Source: Taudactylus pleione
Lineage: Eukaryota; Chordata; Amphibia; Anura; Myobatrachidae
Direction: 5' to 3'
Assembly (NCBI GenBank): GCA_031769625.1
Contig: JAUIMM010000169.1
Span: 9,482,001 to 9,546,000, forward strand
DNA length: 64,000 nt
The notes under the pieces are model-generated. The model was not told where the DNA came from and did not search any database. It was given only the letters and a program-made list of their open reading frames with translations. Every line of letters starts with the position of its first letter. Position 1 is the first letter of the stretch. Both the position numbers and the translations under genes were made by a program. This document shows positions 11,660 to 24,270 of this stretch, in pieces.

Positions 11660-13416
11660 TTATATATATATATATAATATTACAAAAAATACTAACATAC
11701 ATGTAAATTAAAACAGAAGTCAGCAATTCATGTAACATGGAATTCACTGTGGAGTAAAAAAAAAAACGATGTTGGAGGCAAAATGGATACATTATCTAGA
11801 CACGGTCAGACCTAAGGGTTTGAATGATCAAATTAATTATAATATCTTCTTATAAAACTTTAGATCTAAGGAGCAAATTTGTCTTCTAGTTGTGGAGTTA
11901 TGCTAATATATTATCAACATTGCTTTAATGGGGTTTAGTATGTTAGTATTTTTTGTAATATTGTTTTTTCTTGATAGATGTTATCACGTGGTTGGGCTTG
12001 TTGTCTGGCAGGCATCGAGTTTCCATGGTGATGATGACGTCGTTGATGTGATGATGCGCATCCGGTTTTACCGGAAGCCCTTGCACGCAGGACGGGAAGT
12101 GACCAGTGGGACCCGGCGCGTGCCAGAGGACAAGAGTGGGCATTTAAGGTAAGATGGTTACTCTATATATATTGTCGAAACCGGATAATTGGGTAAGACA
12201 GAATCTGTTTGCAATCAGGAAAACCTGCACGACGCCATCTTGTGAATGGCAGCAAGACTCCATTTTAGAAAAGAAAGCTTACACAAGCGCCATTTTGTCA
12301 AAAATACATAGTACACAGACCACAGTGCAAAGTTGCTAAAAGTAGCACGAACAGCTTTTTAACAATCTTCCCCAAACACATACCGACAGTGTTCAGAATA
12401 CATAAAATAACTTTCCAAAACATTAAAATCACCACAGACTTATATTTGAGCAACAGCAAAGCAGTGGTGTTTTCCCCGCATACATACATTTAAAAGCAAT
12501 GGTCCCGTAACGCAAAAAGGATAATTATCACTTGGTTTAAACGCAATGTCAGTATATAAAGAAATGAATGTTTTCTGTAACTATGGCTTAGTAAATGACA
12601 ATTGGACTGTGTTTGGAAAAGTACTGATCTACTCTGTTTTCACAGCGTTCCGGTGACATCAATATGAAGATCAGAACATGCGGCTATGAAATATGAATGT
12701 TAGAGAGAATAACTATTTGAAATGTTGTAAGCCATAAGCAGCCTAGATTTGCATGTGGGGGATGCAAAGGGAGGTTGGAGACCTTTTGTATCCATTTAAA
12801 ATTGTCCAATAAATGCCCTGTAACAGATTTCTAACCCTTACCAAAAGACAATGACATTGTGTAGGCTTGTTTACATTTTTGTCCAAAGGACTGGTTATTC
12901 CAGTCTAATCAATAGAGATAGCTAACTGGCACTAGAACCTAATTAGCAGTAGTTTCCGGAAACCAAAAGGATACTCCCTTTCTGATGACCTCACAGGTGA
13001 AAGGGGGCGAGAACATAGCATGCACATTCTGAGAACACACAGCCAGCAGACACACTTGCAAGAGGGGAGATTTGGAAGAGAGGTTCCCTCCCTCACAAGA
13101 CAACGGAAAATGGGTCTCAGTTCCCCTGGGTTATAGCTAAGTATAAATTGTGCAATATTTAGCCTATTTGGGTGTCTGTAGCTATTTTTGGTGTTAATCT
13201 GTTATTAGCTTAGCATGGTTTGTGGTTTGTAGTTTTCTAAGGATATTCATGAGTCTATGTTAGCATACAGTGGATGATATGTTATCTAATCTGTACTTTT
13301 CATCTACACTGTAGGGTACAATAGTCTGTTATCAGCATGCAGGAAAGGGATTGATTATGGAGTTTTTGTAATATTTGTAAATTATTGATGCTGGTTGATT
13401 GAGATCCTCTGGTGAG
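11660..13416. other. Mostly unique stretch with a CpG-bearing islet
   Basis: Positions 12020-12150 are more GC-rich than their surroundings and contain TGATGACGTCGTTGATG and CCGGTTTTACCGG. This might be the 5' region of an old retroelement. The remainder to 13416 shows nothing recognisable. Confidence 0.35.
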
Positions 13417-13516
13417 CTGTGTTAGGGCCTTCCCATGTGCTCTGTGTTAGGGCCTTCCCATGTGCTCTGTGTTAGGGCCTTCCCATGTGCTCTGTGTTAG
13501 GGCCTTCCCATGTGCT
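13417..13516 (+). repeat. 25-bp minisatellite, four units
   Basis: Four near-identical units built on TGTGTTAGGGCCTTCCCATG plus TGCTC lie head to tail. The very low divergence suggests recent expansion. Confidence 0.95.
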
Positions 13517-14155
13517 TGAACAATATCTCTGCTTGGGAGAGATAGGCTTGGTATGTGTTGTATACTCATGAATGTAATCATAGGGTGGTATCAGTTATAT
13601 ATTATGGAAGTTGAATTAATAACAGCTTTGAATGGTCATAAGTAATTGCCGTGTGGGTCAGATAGGTATATTGTCTGCAGTTTTAGAGATGGCTACTTCC
13701 ATGTGGGGTGAAAAAAGGAAATTATAATTCTACCCAGTTATGGTGTTGTATGGGTCAGATAGGTATATTGTCTTTATTATAATTGTGATCATTGATGGAT
13801 GTATGATTTACAGAGTTACAACTTAATGTGAGTTTTCAAATTGGAGTTTGCCTAGGGATCATGAGGCTTGCAAACAAAGGAAGAGCATGTGCTTCAGCCC
13901 TTCCCCCTCTCCACGGTCTAGTGGGTACTGGATGAGGTCTGTTGTAGGATGGTATTGTTGTATATTGGAATCAGCTTGTGTTGTACATGTTGGAATATTA
14001 AATGGTGCAGTGTTTGCCTGATGTGTTGGCATATGATATTCAGCTTGCATATTTAATTAACTATGTCATTATGGGAGATTTCAATGAGGTAGTTTCATAA
14101 TGGAATTTGTTTGTAGACCATGCGGTTTGGACAATAGGGCAGAAAGCATTCCCAA

Positions 14156-14289
14156 CCCCCCCCCCCACACACAAACACACACACACACCATCACCAGCCA
14201 TCTTGAACATGTGCTCTCAGCAGATATTGATATCTCTCTCATTGTATTTTGATGTGTCTCTCTTTCTCTCTCTCTGTCTCTCTGTCTCA
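14156..14289. repeat. C-run/(CA) and (TC) simple repeats
   Basis: A run of C passes into CA repeats at 14156-14188, and TC-rich tract occupies 14232-14289. Between and after them ATTGTATTTTGATG is duplicated. Confidence 0.85.
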
Positions 14290-14377
14290 TATTGCTCATT
14301 GTATTTTGATCTTTAATAACCGTTTCATGTATATTAACTGTACCTTATGACCTAATGTTTGTACAATTTATTTGGTT

Positions 14378-14475
14378 TTAGAAGGTATAAGCAGGTTTTA
14401 TCTTAGAGGTTTATAGGCAGGTTTTGTCTTAGAGGTTCTAGGCAGGTGAATCTTAGAGGTTTATAGGCAGGAATG
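14378..14475 (+). repeat. ~25-bp tandem repeat, four units
   Basis: Units follow TTAGAGGTTTATAGGCAGG plus TTTTRTC with small changes from unit to unit. Confidence 0.8.
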
Positions 14476-14500
14476 TATTAAAAGGTTTATTTACAAATTC

Positions 14501-14503
<3 letters not shown>

Positions 14504-14542
<39 letters not shown>
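14504..14542. repeat. (TA)n microsatellite
   Basis: About nineteen uninterrupted TA units. Confidence 0.95.
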
Positions 14543-14546
<4 letters not shown>

Positions 14547-14559
14547 AGTGGACCGTGTA

Positions 14560-14900
14560 TTCACTGCAGCTTAGTAGACACTTCATAGCCAACATCAAGT
14601 CAGGTTTGACACTCTGGCTTACAGACAGCATACACAATATCTGTGGACCTATCCCAGTCCTGGCACCCTAATGCTAACCACCACCCCCGTCCTATCGCCT
14701 GGCCAGCTTGTCCGGCATCAGGAGTACTGTGCTTTGCTTCTAGCAAAGCCTTAAACCCAGCTCACATGTGGTGCTGACTTCTTGGTTGGGATCCCAGCAC
14801 ACTGCAAAACCTGGACTGGTCCCAACAACTAGCCTACACCCAGGTAGTCAAGTGGTGAGTATTGCCTCTGTCTTGTGGCACCGTGGCCTCCCTGCCACAG
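14560..14900 (-). repeat. Inverted partial copy of the 11.1-11.65 kb repeat
   Basis: The reverse complement of 14635-14790 matches 11280-11410 in order, including GTGGTGGTTAGCATTAGGGT and a CTCCTGATGCYGGA block. Terminal repeats are absent here, so this is an internal fragment. Confidence 0.55.
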
Positions 14901-15030
14901 TACATAGAATTTGGAGTGTATGGATATTTAAAGCAAATTTAAAGTTCACAATTTATCCTGACTATATGCAGTTTCATTTTTAAAAAAAATGTGTCTACTG
15001 AACAAATGAAGACATTTTTAAAAACTCACA

Positions 15031-15285
15031 TTAATGAAGATGTTCCTTCACTTTCATTTTGCTTTTGAGAGTAGGAGATTCATTATCTGCTTTGACAGGT
15101 ATAAAAAAACTGGCAACTTTCCGGGGAGTTAAAGAAGCCTTCAATGCAGGTTTGTGTTTCTTTGATTTAATATGGACTGTAATGTCAGGCCTCCCACCAT
15201 GGCCAATTGCAAACACAGCACTGCGCACATTGAGGATAACACAGTCTTATTGTAATTTTCTTTCAATTTCCTAACAAAAGGAACG
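15031..15285 (-). pseudogene. Relic of a hAT-like transposase N-terminal zinc finger
   Basis: The minus strand gives FAIGHGGRPDITVHIKSKKH, followed by KPALKA and KVASFFIPV. This is the order seen in BED-like fingers at the start of some hAT-type transposases (two cysteines, then HGG..DI..H..SKKHK, then a short basic and aromatic linker). The cysteine half lies in another frame just upstream (about 15215-15285), so there is at least one frameshift. No DDE region or terminal repeats were found. A domesticated host zinc-finger gene is a less likely alternative. The name rests on motif memory. Confidence 0.45.
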
Positions 15286-15608
15286 TTATTGCGCAATTTT
15301 TTTTGATGGTGAAATCTTAAATAATTATAAATTAGAACTATGAGCTTAAACGCAAAATAGTATTTAATATAAATTATGTGAGGCATTCTTTTGAGTCAAA
15401 AGACCGAAGACCAACTTGAAATACAAAAAACATTTTTTTATCCCTTGCAGGGCAATAGTGTATTTTATATTTACTTTATGGAGTATTTTGCAGGTGGCAA
15501 AATCAGACTATATAATACAGTATTTGTGTCACAGCCTGGTGCTGGTGCACAGTCACAGCAGCCTATATGCTCTATGTCTGTCTATCTATGCTCTTTGTCT
15601 ATCTACTC

Positions 15609-15966
15609 CAGGGGTGGGGAACCTTTTTTCTGCCGAGGGCCATTTTGACATATATAACATTATTCGCTGGCCTGGTGCAGGTCACGCCCTGTGATGTGAT
15701 GTCACATGGGACGGGGTCACAAGCGCCGGTGATTACAACAATAATGCCGGGAGCATCCTGAGGATGCTTCGGGGAGCTGTAAGGGCAGCGGTATGACCGT
15801 CTGAAGCATCCTAAGGACGCTCCAGGCGGCACTACTGCATAGATTCTGACTGCAAGGTGCCATTCTAGGCACCCTGCTAGCCAGATGAAGTTAGCAGAAA
15901 AAAAGCTCAGAGAGCCAGAAAAAATTATTCTTATACGGCCCTCGAGCCTGAAGTTCCCCATCCCTG
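15609..15966. mobile_element. hAT non-autonomous element, 8-bp TSD
   Basis: Ends are CAGGGGTGGGGAACCTTTTT and GAAGTTCCCCATCCCTG. Flanks are ATCTACTC (15601-15608) and ATCTACAG (15967-15974), six of eight bases identical. The GCCGAGGGCCATTTTGACAT block after the left end is typical of a widespread vertebrate hAT family. Non-coding, 358 bp. Confidence 0.88.
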
Positions 15967-15974
15967 ATCTACAG

Positions 15975-18265
15975 TATGTTATCTCTCTATTGTCTCTGGG
16001 GATGGTCATGGTGAAAACTGGTCTGTGAAGGATTGATCCAGACCAACGCCGAAATCTAAGCTGCCCGCGCACTGAGATGGGCGGTGGGAAGACATAGTCG
16101 GCCGGCTGCTGTTGACGTTATAACAAGGACAACCTCCAAGTGTTCCACAACCACGTGTCACACACCAGGCTTTTCTTCCACTCTGCCCCTGTCCCCTCGA
16201 AGATCCACCAGCTTCTGGCTTGCTTCCTGCAGCTGCCAGTCCAGTACCTGGGACATTTATGTGTCCCAAAGGCAGTTATCGGAATGCAGGGACAGAAGGC
16301 CAGAAGCCGGTATGAGCCTGGGAAAACCAGAATGTATAGCATCCCTACCTGTACAGGTTACTATACTATACTGAACAGTAAGTACTAATTAGTATTACAT
16401 ACTGCACAAGCTTGTTAAATATATAGATTGATACCATTTGTATATATAACTTAAGAAAAATACCAAGTGGGTTGACATCGACATTTTCAAATATCTTCCT
16501 TTTTATAAAAAAACACAGTTCCCTGTATACACCCCTTATAAACTGTAGCATCAGTTCTATTAACTTGCGTATTAGTATGGACAGTTGATGGACCTTCTGT
16601 AGAAAATATTCGTGATCTCATTAATAAATGTTTGCCTAAAAGATGATTTGTTGTTGACCATTCATTCCTTTAAGTTCCTATTTGCCATTCCCATGTACTG
16701 AAGATCAAGCCACAAAGGCCAACCAAGATTTATACAATGTGGTCCATGGTGCAAAATAATCTATATACTGAATCTTGATTTTTAAGGCCACTATGTGGGA
16801 GTGGGAAAGTTAAGCAGTCTTTATGCATCTGCAAGTTAGGCAATTTGAGGTTTTACTAAAATTATATTGTGACGCATACGTTATAAGTTAAATGATATGT
16901 TGCAATCTCAGGCCAAGGGTTTGTGGCAAAAATAGCTCAAATTCTAATAATGTTTTTTGATTCAATTTGATTAAGAAACAAAACTTGTAAATATGAAAAA
17001 GTTTGGATATTTTATCTTTCTTGGATAGTTGTTTGATGCCAGATATCCGATAAAAACACTTCAAACTGGGCTGCATGTTGTTCAGCTTGTACACACAAAT
17101 ATTGTGCACACATATTTACAGCTGATCCTAGTTATCAATAGTACTCAATAGTACTCATTTAAGGGTCAATGCTACACAGTCTCTATGTGCTTGTCCTCAC
17201 CGTAACTTTTCATGTATGTTTTGACAAAGGTTCTGGCAGTGGACCGAAACATTGACAATGGATTATGTTAATAGTTTGAATAATTAATTATCTAGGAAGA
17301 TACAGGGTGGGAATATATCAGAGGGTGACAGAAGATGGTCTTTGGTATTGATACGAGTGCAGGACTTCAGGTGAAAACAAAAGGCAGGTTGGAGGTAATT
17401 TTTTCCATGTGTCTCTTACTAATTTAAAGCTTTTGCCAAATAAATGATGGTCCCCTGCTCAGCCTGCTTTGCCGTTTATGTGTATTCCTTTTGGCAACAA
17501 TCTATATTATTATTATGTATTATATCTTTCTGTGAACAGTTATGAGTATTGTTTCCTAATACTAAATATCTTTTATGGCTTGGTCTTGGAATGATTTACA
17601 AATTAATTTTTACAAGACACTGGGATCAATATATGCCTCAATACAACTATGAGATTTATTAACTGACCATTGAATTTACTTTATTTTCATAAACAAAATA
17701 TCTCTGGCTAAGTATACAATTGCTATTATACATTTATGGTGCTTTGCAAAGATTGTGAAGGAAATCATTTACTTTTTTAGTAAAGTGAATTTGCTGGTGG
17801 GTCACAATTCATTGCTATTTTGTTTCCATGTGCTGTATTTCTTTCAGGAATATTTTGCCCACTATAATTAAGGCTTTTGTGAGTTCTATTATCAGATACA
17901 CCCTAATATTTTTTCTGAATGCTTTTAGTTCGGTTTGGTATATACTTCACTTGGAGCTCACAGTAATCTAATATTTCAAACAATCTGTTTTTTTATTTGT
18001 ATGTGTTTTATTTTTCTTAACTTGTACTAATATCTATATAAAATATCAAATATAGAAATATAAAACATTGTAATTATATGTATTATATGCTCTATTTCAT
18101 TAATTTTAGTATCGTTTTGTTAGAATATATATATTTTTTCCTTTTTATTTCGGGCCACTGGTGACATGTCCTATTTTTAATTTGACTTAATATTGAATGT
18201 GAGTAATTTATGTATTTTTCTTCATTTAACATTTTTTATGCCAATTGGGCTGATGATTAGGGTAG
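15975..18265. other. Mostly unique stretch, possible retroelement tail at 17205-17290
   Basis: The phrase TTTTGACAAAGGTTCTGG followed by GTGGACCGAAACATTGAC resembles the 3' untranslated signature of some vertebrate Penelope-like elements (a 'GATAAAGG ... CCGAAACG' pair). No coding part is attached. Elsewhere the DNA is AT-rich without recognisable features. Confidence 0.3.
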
Positions 18266-18574
18266 CAGAGTCATAACTAGCAGTGTGCGAGCGGTGCGGC
18301 CCCAAAAGAACCCTGTGGGTGACATCGCTGCTCAGCCACGGCTCCTGCATCTGGCAAGCACCCTGAACGGCACCCTGAAGCCGGAGTCTCTGCAGCAGTA
18401 CCATCTGTAGAGTTGTTAGGACGCTTCAGACGTGCAAACCGCTGCCCTTACAGCCTGAGGATGCTCCGGGCATTGCTGTAATTCTCAGTGTTTGTAGCCC
18501 CACCCCCTCGGCATGACATCATATTGATGGGATGTGGCCTGCACTGGCCACTGCGAGCCATAGTTACGGCTCTG
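18266..18574. mobile_element. hAT-type MITE
   Basis: Left end CAGAGTCATAACTAGCAG pairs with the reverse complement of the right end, CAGAGCCGTAACTATGGC. The 8 bp before (TAGGGTAG) and after (TAGGGTTA) agree at six positions, consistent with an hAT duplication. It sits exactly at the start of a TTAGGG-like tract. Confidence 0.65.
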
Positions 18575-18690
18575 TAGGGTTAGGTTTAAGTTTAGGGTTA
18601 GGTTTAAGTTTAGGGTTAGGTTTAAGGTTAGGCTTCAGTTAGGGTTAGGTTGCGGTTAGGGTTAAATTTAGGGTTAGGAGTAGGGCTCTA
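18575..18690 (+). repeat. Degenerate interstitial TTAGGG-like array
   Basis: Repeats of TAGGGTTAGG and GGTTTAAGTTTAGGG run for about 110 bp. They are followed by short GTCGACATTC and ATGTTGACAT modules that also accompany the similar tract near 50.03-50.10 kb, so the array belongs to an interspersed repeat. Confidence 0.75.
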
Positions 18691-20129
18691 ACATTAGAAA
18701 AATGTTATGTTGTCATGCTGACTGAAAGTCACCATTATGACCATATCAACATTCTCTTGTCGACATTCTGCATGTAGACATCTGAATGTTGACATTTGAG
18801 CTGCTCCCTGGGACAGCAGTTTTTCTGTGAACACCACAAGACATTTTAGCTGAGAGCCCTATATGCCAGTATGCTCCTATTTTGGGATGTGACAATTCAC
18901 CACTATTCTGGGATCTCAAAAGAGGTGGATCCCAATGTATCGTACATCTGACAGGAGACTTCAAGATATGATTCTGGATGACCACTTTGGGTTTCGAACC
19001 ACAGGTTGTGCACAAATGATTCAAAAGCTGGATGGGATTTTGGTTTCTGTCAGTATTTGCTACAACTTGTTCTATTACTATGGAAACATGGTTTTCTTCC
19101 TCTGTAGTCCTTGCTAATGTGTTCTGTTACCTATTTTCATCTTTTGTCTGATTCATGTTCTTGTATAGCCTTTGTGATATATTTGAAAGGAAATAAATGA
19201 TGGAAAACTGCGCACTACATAAGGGACATCTTTTAGATTGAGCTGCGGGCATACTATGATAATTGCTGGCAGCGTGAAAGCTCATTTCTGTGGGCCTTGT
19301 GATATTTGTAGTTTACTGCAAGGCACGTTGCATCTGTAACATGTGGTACCAGAGAGTTATTATTTCAAAAAAGCATTCTATTAAAATGTTATATCTATAA
19401 CAATACAGAGATCAATGTTTCAAAGTTTATGACAAAGACACAATATGTTGCGCCCACTAACAGCTATGTGTAATTTGAGAAAGATAGTGGATACATATTT
19501 ATTTAGATGGGAAAAACTGGTTTCATTATAGTTAATCATTTTGAAGGCCCACAGCTGTTATCAGCTTTTTCAGTATAACTCCATATGTCCAACATTTGTG
19601 AGTTCAGAATCAGGACAGCTGTGTGGCCATGGCACACTAGGGCACATCTGTGTGTGGCCATTGGCCCAACCTATGTACAATTTAACAACTCACGTGTTTG
19701 GCCAAATCTGAAAGAGCCATTTCTGTATAGGAGCCAGTTTTGTGGGAGGTAGAGCACCACCAACCCAAACTGTGTCTATGCATCACATTTTTCAGCAATA
19801 TGTGGAGTAAAAAACAGCACACTCAATCATTTTTAAAAGGTAGCTCTTATGTATTAGTTTGGCACTCAGTCCCAAGTGTTAAATCTGTGGGGTACAATTA
19901 ATGTGGTGGAACAATGACTGGACACATAGTAACATGCAGTCATCGTCCCTCCAGATTTTCTACTCTTCTTGATCATCATTGGGATCAGTTGTATTCGTGA
20001 AACTAGACACACTGTGATTTTATCCAATTATATCTAAAATGTTCTAAATGGCTGTTAAATTGGAGTGTGGATTTGTGCGCCCCATAAAGTAAGTTGAGTG
20101 TCTTCCTCAGCAAGGGACAGTCCTAGTTC
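18691..20129. other. Repeat tail and unique stretch
   Basis: 18700-18800 carries TGTTGACAT-like modules shared with the repeat at 49.69-50.26 kb. From about 18810 to 20129 I see no recognisable element or gene. Confidence 0.4.
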
Positions 20130-20362
20130 ATTACACAAAAACACACCACTGTGGGATAATAAGACAATGAATGTGTATCAGTGAGCACTACTACCACATA
20201 ACAACCATGTATAACTAAACAACAAGTATTACACAAATACACACCACTCAGGGATGAAAACACAATGAATGTGTATCAATATACACTACTACCACATAAC
20301 AACCATGTATAAACAAACAACAAGGATTACACAGAAACACACCACTCAGGGATGATAAAATC
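20130..20362 (+). repeat. 98-bp tandem repeat, about 2.4 units
   Basis: Units start with ATTACACA at 20130, 20228 and 20326, and contain ACACACCACT, CAATGAATGTGTATCA and CTACTACCACATAACAACC. The third unit is truncated. Confidence 0.9.
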
Positions 20363-23356
20363 TTAGGGCAATGAAAGCTCAAAGTGTCTAGAGAGAACAG
20401 TCCTGATGTGAAAACAATCCCTACTGATAACTATTATTCTTCTTCCGAGTGAAAGGGACTGGTAAACACCACCACCATGTGCACAGCAAATCAGCCATAG
20501 AGATCCGCTCCCTTAAGAAATATCCTTACTAGAAAGAATAAGAAATCAACCATGTCACATCAATTTCCTCATAAATGGGATCTCTCTTCACCCGTGACCA
20601 AGGAGTAGACCCTGTTCTTCCTTGAATGTATTCCCCATACAAAATCATGCCTCCTGTGATATAGGAGAACCCCTTTATATTCATTCATTGTTTTTGGTAT
20701 ATCTCTTTATGGTATGGTTGCACTCGTATATTAACAGTCAGTATCTTGTGCCAAAGGAAAAATTATTGTCTTCTTTTACATATTTTAATCACAATGAAAA
20801 TAGCATAAAAGGTATCAAACAATAATTATTTGTACATACTATTTGGCATAGGAATTAGGTACAGTACTGTACATCTCCCTCTCACGATTTACAGTCAAAT
20901 AATCTGGTCCAGTTTTTACAATTATTGGCAAGCATTTTCCATATTGATGAATCTATAAGGGATTACCTTTTTAACAGTTAGAACATGTTTTTCTAATTGA
21001 TCTACTTGTAATTTGGAGAGTTTAGCAGACATGTATCAATCAATTTGAAACTGAACTCAATAACTTGCCAGACAGCCAACATTGCTGAGTTTTGTTTCAT
21101 TTCTATGTGTTACATTGCAGCCACCATACTGAAGCACTCCGCTAGATACTGCATGTACTCTCAATGGGTTTTTATATCTGCTTGTTATGTGCAGGTACAA
21201 ATTGTGCCCAAGAATACACAAGTGCCCTAAATACTCATGTGTCTTCAAGTTTACATATTATTTTTGGCAACTATGAAATGAAGTATTTCTTTTGCCTCTG
21301 TCTGTATCAACTCAATTAGAATTTATAAAAGTTTGAAGTTGATGGGTCATTTTATTTTTTGCAACCTTACCTACAATATTACTATGTACAATGCCACAAC
21401 ATAATTTGAGGAATATCTATATTTTAAAATTTCATTGGAAATCTTTATTAAGATTAATATGATTTGTCTATTCCATGCATCAAATTTTATCTTAATGTTA
21501 GTTTGTTTAAAAAGTTATCATCGGTTTCTGATTTTGTTGTCACATTTGTTCTCCAATATGATTCACACTTGTGTCAGGTTAAACGTGTTTTTTTTTGTTT
21601 TAGAGTTTATTTTACGAAGCTGCGATAATACAATCTCACCATACCAATATGTTTTGTGATGCACTGCATCTATATTACACCATTTTCTGTTTGCACAGGT
21701 ATGACAAGGGATTACCAAGTCAAGAAACACAAGGTAAGCAGTGTTGCTCCTTCTGTTGAGAGGAGCCTGACAAAGGGCAGTGAGGGAATAGGCTTACTGT
21801 GCTAACCCACCCCACATATTGGGTTTAGCACTGGCCACTCACTGATGTGATGTCCCCACTAGCAGAAAGGTAATCTCTTTCACCAGAATTTTGAGCTGCT
21901 CACACTTCTAGAGCATTATGTAATCACTACAACGTCAGCACATCTTTGACGTTTTTTTACTTGATCATTTGACAACTTACTTACTGGATCAGCATTGCTG
22001 GGTAGCTGGCACAGCCCTTATTCAGGAATTCTGAGATCAATTCAGTATTAGCCAGGGGATGTATTAATGTGTGAGCTTTAATTTGTTGGCCACAGAAACA
22101 CAGCAGTGCAAGGTCAGAGGAATATATGGCATCTTAATAATAGTAATAAAAAATATTGTGCCACTGGTTTGTTTTCTTTAACAGTGCAGACCCATCCTCG
22201 CTCCCCACATTAGGCCAAGCATGCAGCTCATAGCACCTGCAGGACTGTCAAAAATAAATTTCACTCTGTCATAATTCTAAACTCCTGGAGCCATTCCCCT
22301 CATCCAGCAGGGCTGGTTTTATCTACATGCTGGTTAGTCGGGTCGGGTGCCACATAGAGGAGGGCGCCCTGGCTTAGACATGCCAGTGACAAATTAGAAG
22401 ATACTCCGTGGCCGCAGGTGCAGCAAAGCTCCCTCCAGCAGATTGTGTCACTGTGACACAGCTGCCTGCGCAGTACTGCATCGTTCCCTTGGCTTGTTAG
22501 GGGAGAGCTGGTTACCGCGGTGGGGAAGACTGGAGCAGCTTTCCCTGGGGACAAACTGTGATGCAGGGAGAATAACTAGGCACCAACATGGGTATTTACT
22601 GTGATGGATAAATAATTAACCTGAAATATGCACATCACCGCCCCACTGAGATGCCAGTCACCCTCGCGTGCATGATGGTGATAGACAGATGCTTCTCAAG
22701 TTGTGTAGGGTAAATATTATAGTATGTTTTCACAAAGTCCTATCACTCTTCCTGTGTGTTATATATAAAAGTTTCTTGGAAATGGTGAAGGCTGTAACCT
22801 ATATTACCTCATTATAGCTCTCTCATGGTTTCAAACTAGGGCCCAGATATATCGGGCACTGTTCCGCCATCACACCCGTGGCCTGCAGTGTCCCACAGGG
22901 GGGTTAAGAGATCCCCTCTCACCCGCTGCTTTGCTTAGAGCAAGCGGTGAATAAATTGCGTACGCATGCTCGCCGCATCTATTCCCTGGAGAGAGGGACT
23001 GAGGGCATGCAAGCAGCTCCCAGGGCACTAGGTATACCTCCAGAGTGACAAATGTTGTGTGGCTTGTGGGTATGGCTTTTCCAATGAGACCACATCCCCT
23101 TAATTTTTTCGGGCACGCTCTACAGTAGACCAGAGGGAGCCAAAATTTATATTTGCTTACCAAAAAAATTGGGCTTGGGCTGGCCGTGATAACCAGGAGT
23201 CAGGAAGGGCAATCTGATATTAGGGATAAGGCTAGAAATCTTTGCTGCCTAACTAATGGTCAGGAAACAGGGTAGCAAACTTCCAGGATAAGACAAGTTC
23301 TGGTGAGGGCTAGGAACTAGGCCCACCCATTAACAAATGTCTCGTTTTGCCTACGA
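20363..23356. other. Long stretch without a gene
   Basis: AT-rich DNA with scattered open stretches under 100 codons and no family signature. Near 22304 CAGGGCTGGTTTTATCTAC resembles one end of an hAT MITE, without a confirmed partner. No paired repeats or RNA genes were seen. Confidence 0.4.
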
Positions 23357-23357
23357 C

Positions 23358-23399
<42 letters not shown>
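23358..23399. repeat. (AAT)14 microsatellite
   Basis: Fourteen perfect AAT units. Confidence 0.97.
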
Positions 23400-23616
23400 T
23401 GCATTTATTAGCTGTTATAAGAGCATATACATATACCACAAAAATGTGCAGTTGACCCCTTTTATCCTGTTTTATACACTGGACTGGAGGCGAGTACACT
23501 AGCTAGTCCAGGCAGACCCCCTTATCTGTCCATAAGGGTCAGTCTGGATATTTTGCCTTAATTATAAATCTCTTGCAGAGACATACTTCCATGACTTTGT
23601 AACTTAGGTTAGGCGA

Positions 23617-23773
23617 CAGGGGTGGGCAATAAGCAGCCCTCCAGCTGTTGTTGAACTGCAAATCCCATCAGTCCTTGCAACATTTTTAGCATGGCCAAAT
23701 AGCAAAACCGTGGCAGGGCATGCTGGGATGTGTAGTTCTACAAAAGCTGGGGGGCACTTTTTGCGCACCCCTA
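23617..23773. mobile_element. Short hAT-type MITE
   Basis: Ends CAGGGGTGGGCAA and TTGCGCACCCCTA are inverted with two differences. The interior holds the inverted pair GAACTGCAAATCCCATCA and GCTGGGATGTGTAGTTC. I could not match an 8-bp duplication. Confidence 0.65.
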
Positions 23774-24049
23774 GTCTAGCACTTTCTCCCAGATGATTTC
23801 AGATCCAGTAGGTTGTGAGGCAGATCCCTCAAAACACAGTGTTAATATAAGGGATAAATGGGCAACTAATCAGGTATAATAAGATATACTTTTGAAAAAG
23901 CATATCAGGGAGATTGTGAAAGTAACACCTATGAGTGCACGGGTAAAGTGGGCATGTACTGCTACAACTGAGAGGCGTGTCATAATATTGATTCATATCC
24001 TTATGTAAACAAGCCCAAAAGCAATTAGTTAGATTTATTTTGAATGAAA

Positions 24050-24208
24050 ACACACTAAACTCTGAAAAGTGATAAATTACAGAGTGATAAACCACCAGCC
24101 AATCAGCTCTCAACTGTCATTTTTCAAACACAGCCTGTAACATGACAATTGGAAGCTCAGTGGCTGGTCATTTATCACTTTACAGAGCTTAGTACATCTT
24201 CCCCTAAG
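24050..24208. mobile_element. Palindromic MITE of the ACTAAGC/TTATCAC family, decayed left end
   Basis: Arms with AAAGTGATAAAT, CCAGCCAATCAGCTC and the complementary GCTCAGTGGCTGG and TTTATCACTTT flank a TTTTTCAAACACAGCCTG centre. The right end GCTTAGTACATCTTCCCCT is intact. Better copies lie at 28366 and 48327. Confidence 0.65.
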
Positions 24209-24270
24209 GGGTATACTTACTAAAGTGAGAGTTTTTAGAAGTGGAGATGTTGCACATAACAACCAATGCA
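24209..24270. mobile_element. Left-end fragment of the GGGGTATATTTACT MITE family
   Basis: AGGGGTATACTTACTAAAG, GAGAGTTTTTAGAAGTGGAG and GATGTTGCACATAACAACC match one arm of the element at 9651. It abuts the preceding MITE directly and lacks its second arm. Confidence 0.6.

Noticed and set aside
18575..18690. True telomere or chromosome end
   Set aside because: The TTAGGG-like units are degenerate, short and flanked by ordinary sequence, and the arrangement recurs at another locus.
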